Shown one piece after another: positions 22,519 through 23,657 of a stretch of DNA of 23,657 nt. The translations under genes and the position numbers were made by a program. This DNA is from an uncultured delta proteobacterium (GTDB lineage: Bacteria; Desulfobacterota; Syntrophorhabdia; Syntrophorhabdales; Syntrophorhabdaceae): contig CAIQJW010000032.1 of the NCBI GenBank assembly GCA_903872255.1, forward strand, positions 1 through 23,657. Reading direction: 5' to 3'. The notes below the pieces were generated by a model. It worked only from the letters and a program-made list of their open reading frames with translations, had not been told where the DNA came from and ran no database searches. Within the stretch, counting starts at the first letter, position 1. The number at the start of each line of letters is the position of its first letter.

Positions 22519-23406
22519 ATGAAATACATACTCGGCCCGATGAAAGTCCCGTTTCTGATACTTACCCCGATGTGCATTCTCGTCGGCATATCCACGGCAA
22601 TGTGGTCCGGGGCCCATGTGAACGCGATCTCCATAGCGCTCATCGTTGTCGGGGCTGTGTGCTCGCACATCAGCGTGAACGCCTTGAATGAATACTACGA
22701 TTTCAAGAGCGGCCTTGATTCTATAACGGAAAGAACGCCTTTCAGCGGCGGAAGCGGAGCGCTCCAGGAACGTCCCGACAAGGCCGGATGGGCATTGGCA
22801 ACCGGCATCATATCTCTTGCGCTGTGTTTCTCGATCGGGATGTATTTCGTTTTCACGGTTGGCATATTGCTTCTGCCTCTCGGACTTCTCGGGATCGCCC
22901 TGATCGTCTTTTACACCCAGTGGATCACGAAAAGACCGATCATCTGCCTTGTTGCGCCGGGCCTTGCATTCGGCCCCCTCATGGTCCTGGGGACGCATTT
23001 CGTTCTTACCGGCTCGTATTCGTGGACCGCATTCGCCGCATCTTTAGTACCCGGTTTTCTCGTGAGCGATCTTTTGCTCCTCAATCAATTCCCTGATGTC
23101 GAGGCAGACAAAACGGTGGGGAGAAAGCACCTCCCTATCCTTCTCGGAAGGAAGAATGTGGCCCGCATATATATCTTCTTCCTCGCGTCGTCGTACCTGC
23201 CTATCTTTGTCGGCTACACGCTCGGCATATTCCCTGTTCACGCATTCATGGCCCTCGCCACGGTTATCCTCGCAATACAAACATCGCGGGGCGTGATGCA
23301 GTATTCGGATGAAATGAAGAACCTGGTGCCGTACATGGGAAAAAACGTGATAATAAACCTCGTGACCCCGGCGTTGCTGGCGATAGGGCTGATGATAGCA
23401 TCGTAA
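22519..23406 (+). CDS. UbiA-family prenyltransferase, MenA-like
   Basis: This integral membrane protein of 295 residues has about eight hydrophobic helices. It carries the two Asp-rich motifs that bind prenyl diphosphate through Mg: NEYYDFKSGLD (N57, D61, D67) and NQFPDVEADKTVGRKHLP (N189, D193, D197). A GGSGAL segment follows the first motif, as in 1,4-dihydroxy-2-naphthoate prenyltransferases. It may attach a polyprenyl chain in menaquinone synthesis, but UbiA enzymes also act on other aromatic acceptors and no menaquinone gene is adjacent. The ATG is preceded by GAGGAGAG. Co-transcription with the uracil-DNA glycosylase gene is likely from the 32-base gap; the functions are unrelated. The stop TAA is in a GTAAGGG context. 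Confidence 0.87.
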   Translation: MKYILGPMKVPFLILTPMCILVGISTAMWSGAHVNAISIALIVVGAVCSHISVNALNEYYDFKSGLDSITERTPFSGGSGALQERPDKAGWALATGIISLALCFSIGMYFVFTVGILLLPLGLLGIALIVFYTQWITKRPIICLVAPGLAFGPLMVLGTHFVLTGSYSWTAFAASLVPGFLVSDLLLLNQFPDVEADKTVGRKHLPILLGRKNVARIYIFFLASSYLPIFVGYTLGIFPVHAFMALATVILAIQTSRGVMQYSDEMKNLVPYMGKNVIINLVTPALLAIGLMIAS

Positions 23407-23425
23407 GGGCGGTTCTACGTTCTAC
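23403..23425. repeat. Short heptad-repeat remnant 10 after the prenyltransferase gene
   Basis: GTAAGGG at the stop codon is followed by two GTTCTAC units (23412-23425), which fit the NNNNYAC pattern. It is short and could be a decayed copy. Confidence 0.5.
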
Positions 23426-23430
23426 GTTGA

Positions 23431-23450
23431 AATGCCACGACATCGTGGAT
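23431..23450. repeat. Inverted CACGATGTC palindromic repeat
   Basis: CCACGA-CA-TCGTGG is a perfect 6+6 inverted repeat. It is the reverse-strand relative of the repeats at 91-135 and 230-250. Confidence 0.6.
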
Positions 23451-23501
23451 ATACCCATCCGTCACCCGGCAAACATCCAAGTTCGAGAACCCCCTACCAC
23501 C

Positions 23502-23534
23502 GTCATCCCGGGCTTGGAGGCTGTGTCGCAATTC
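23502..23534 (+). repeat. Partial copy of the 45-bp repeat found at 13786
   Basis: GTCATCCCGGGCTT is followed by GGAGGCTGTGTCGCAATT, the latter identical to bases inside unit 13786-13830. It sits 95 bases after the prenyltransferase gene. Confidence 0.65.
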
Positions 23535-23588
23535 CTTTCCCACCATCCAAAGCGGGTATATTGTACCTGCCGGCATAAAACCCCCGCC

Positions 23589-23622
23589 GTCATTCCGGAC
23601 TTGATCCGGAATCCAAGGTTTT
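23589..23622 (+). repeat. GTCATTCCGG...CCGGAATCCAAGG palindromic repeat
   Basis: ATTCCGGA (23592-23599) pairs perfectly with TCCGGAAT (23605-23612) around CTTGA. It is related to the repeats at 5424-5463, 11246-11290 and 11351-11382. Confidence 0.75.
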
Positions 23623-23632
23623 GTTTTTATTA
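23592..23632 (+). terminator. Possible terminator made by a palindromic repeat
   Basis: The 8-bp hairpin is followed, after CCAAGG, by a T-rich run (TTTTGTTTTTATT). The six-base gap before the T-run and the roughly 185-base distance from the prenyltransferase stop make this a weak call. Confidence 0.3.
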
Positions 23633-23657
23633 TTGTTTCTGGCTTTAATGTTTTCAA

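Overview
The window looks like the chromosome of a Gram-negative, probably anaerobic bacterium. LpxK shows that lipid A is made. A MenA-like prenyltransferase, a phosphofructokinase with pyrophosphate-type residues, the GatCA amidotransferase subunits and a large PAS histidine kinase would fit a Desulfobacterota/Deltaproteobacteria-type genome, perhaps a syntrophic lineage. That placement rests on gene content only and is tentative. No rRNA, tRNA or CRISPR array was recognised.

Layout. At the left edge are 25 codons of a gene entering from outside, possibly a transposase, followed by two 18-bp repeats that resemble an insertion-sequence end. Next is a leftward IlvX-like thiamine-diphosphate enzyme (334-1890). 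Divergent from it are a double-PAS histidine kinase and an overlapping RlmD-type 23S rRNA methyltransferase (2160-5397). lpxK (5715-6776) is followed by a leuA-leuC-leuD-asd cluster (6904-11199) that lacks leuB. Two small uncharacterised genes converge at 11.97 kb, and a leftward phosphofructokinase (12505-13671) has a good sigma70-type promoter. A 732-bp gene-free stretch packed with repeats precedes a rightward run: dNTP triphosphohydrolase, valS, a DUF294 nucleotidyltransferase, a CBS-pair protein, gatC, gatA, a family 4 uracil-DNA glycosylase and a UbiA-family prenyltransferase (14404-23406).

Most genes are housekeeping. The striking part is the intergenic DNA. Nearly every larger gap carries tandem 7-bp units of the form GTRANNN on the left and their complement NNNTYAC on the right, always in that polarity, so each composite element can fold into a hairpin. 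The triplet NNN changes from tract to tract (GTAAATC, GTGAATC, GTAAGGA, GTGAGGC, GTTCTAC-type) while the 7-nt register is largely kept. In at least five genes (ilvX-like, rlmD, asd, the CBS gene and gatC) the stop codon is the TRA of the first GTRA unit, and in two of these the element encodes the last residues of the protein. A second family of palindromes (GTCATYCCGG...CCGGRATCCAG, often followed by YGTCTTT) often lies between the two heptad arms. The arrays also seem to supply -35 promoter hexamers for flanking genes. This composite, stop-codon-anchored heptad element is the best candidate here for something undescribed.
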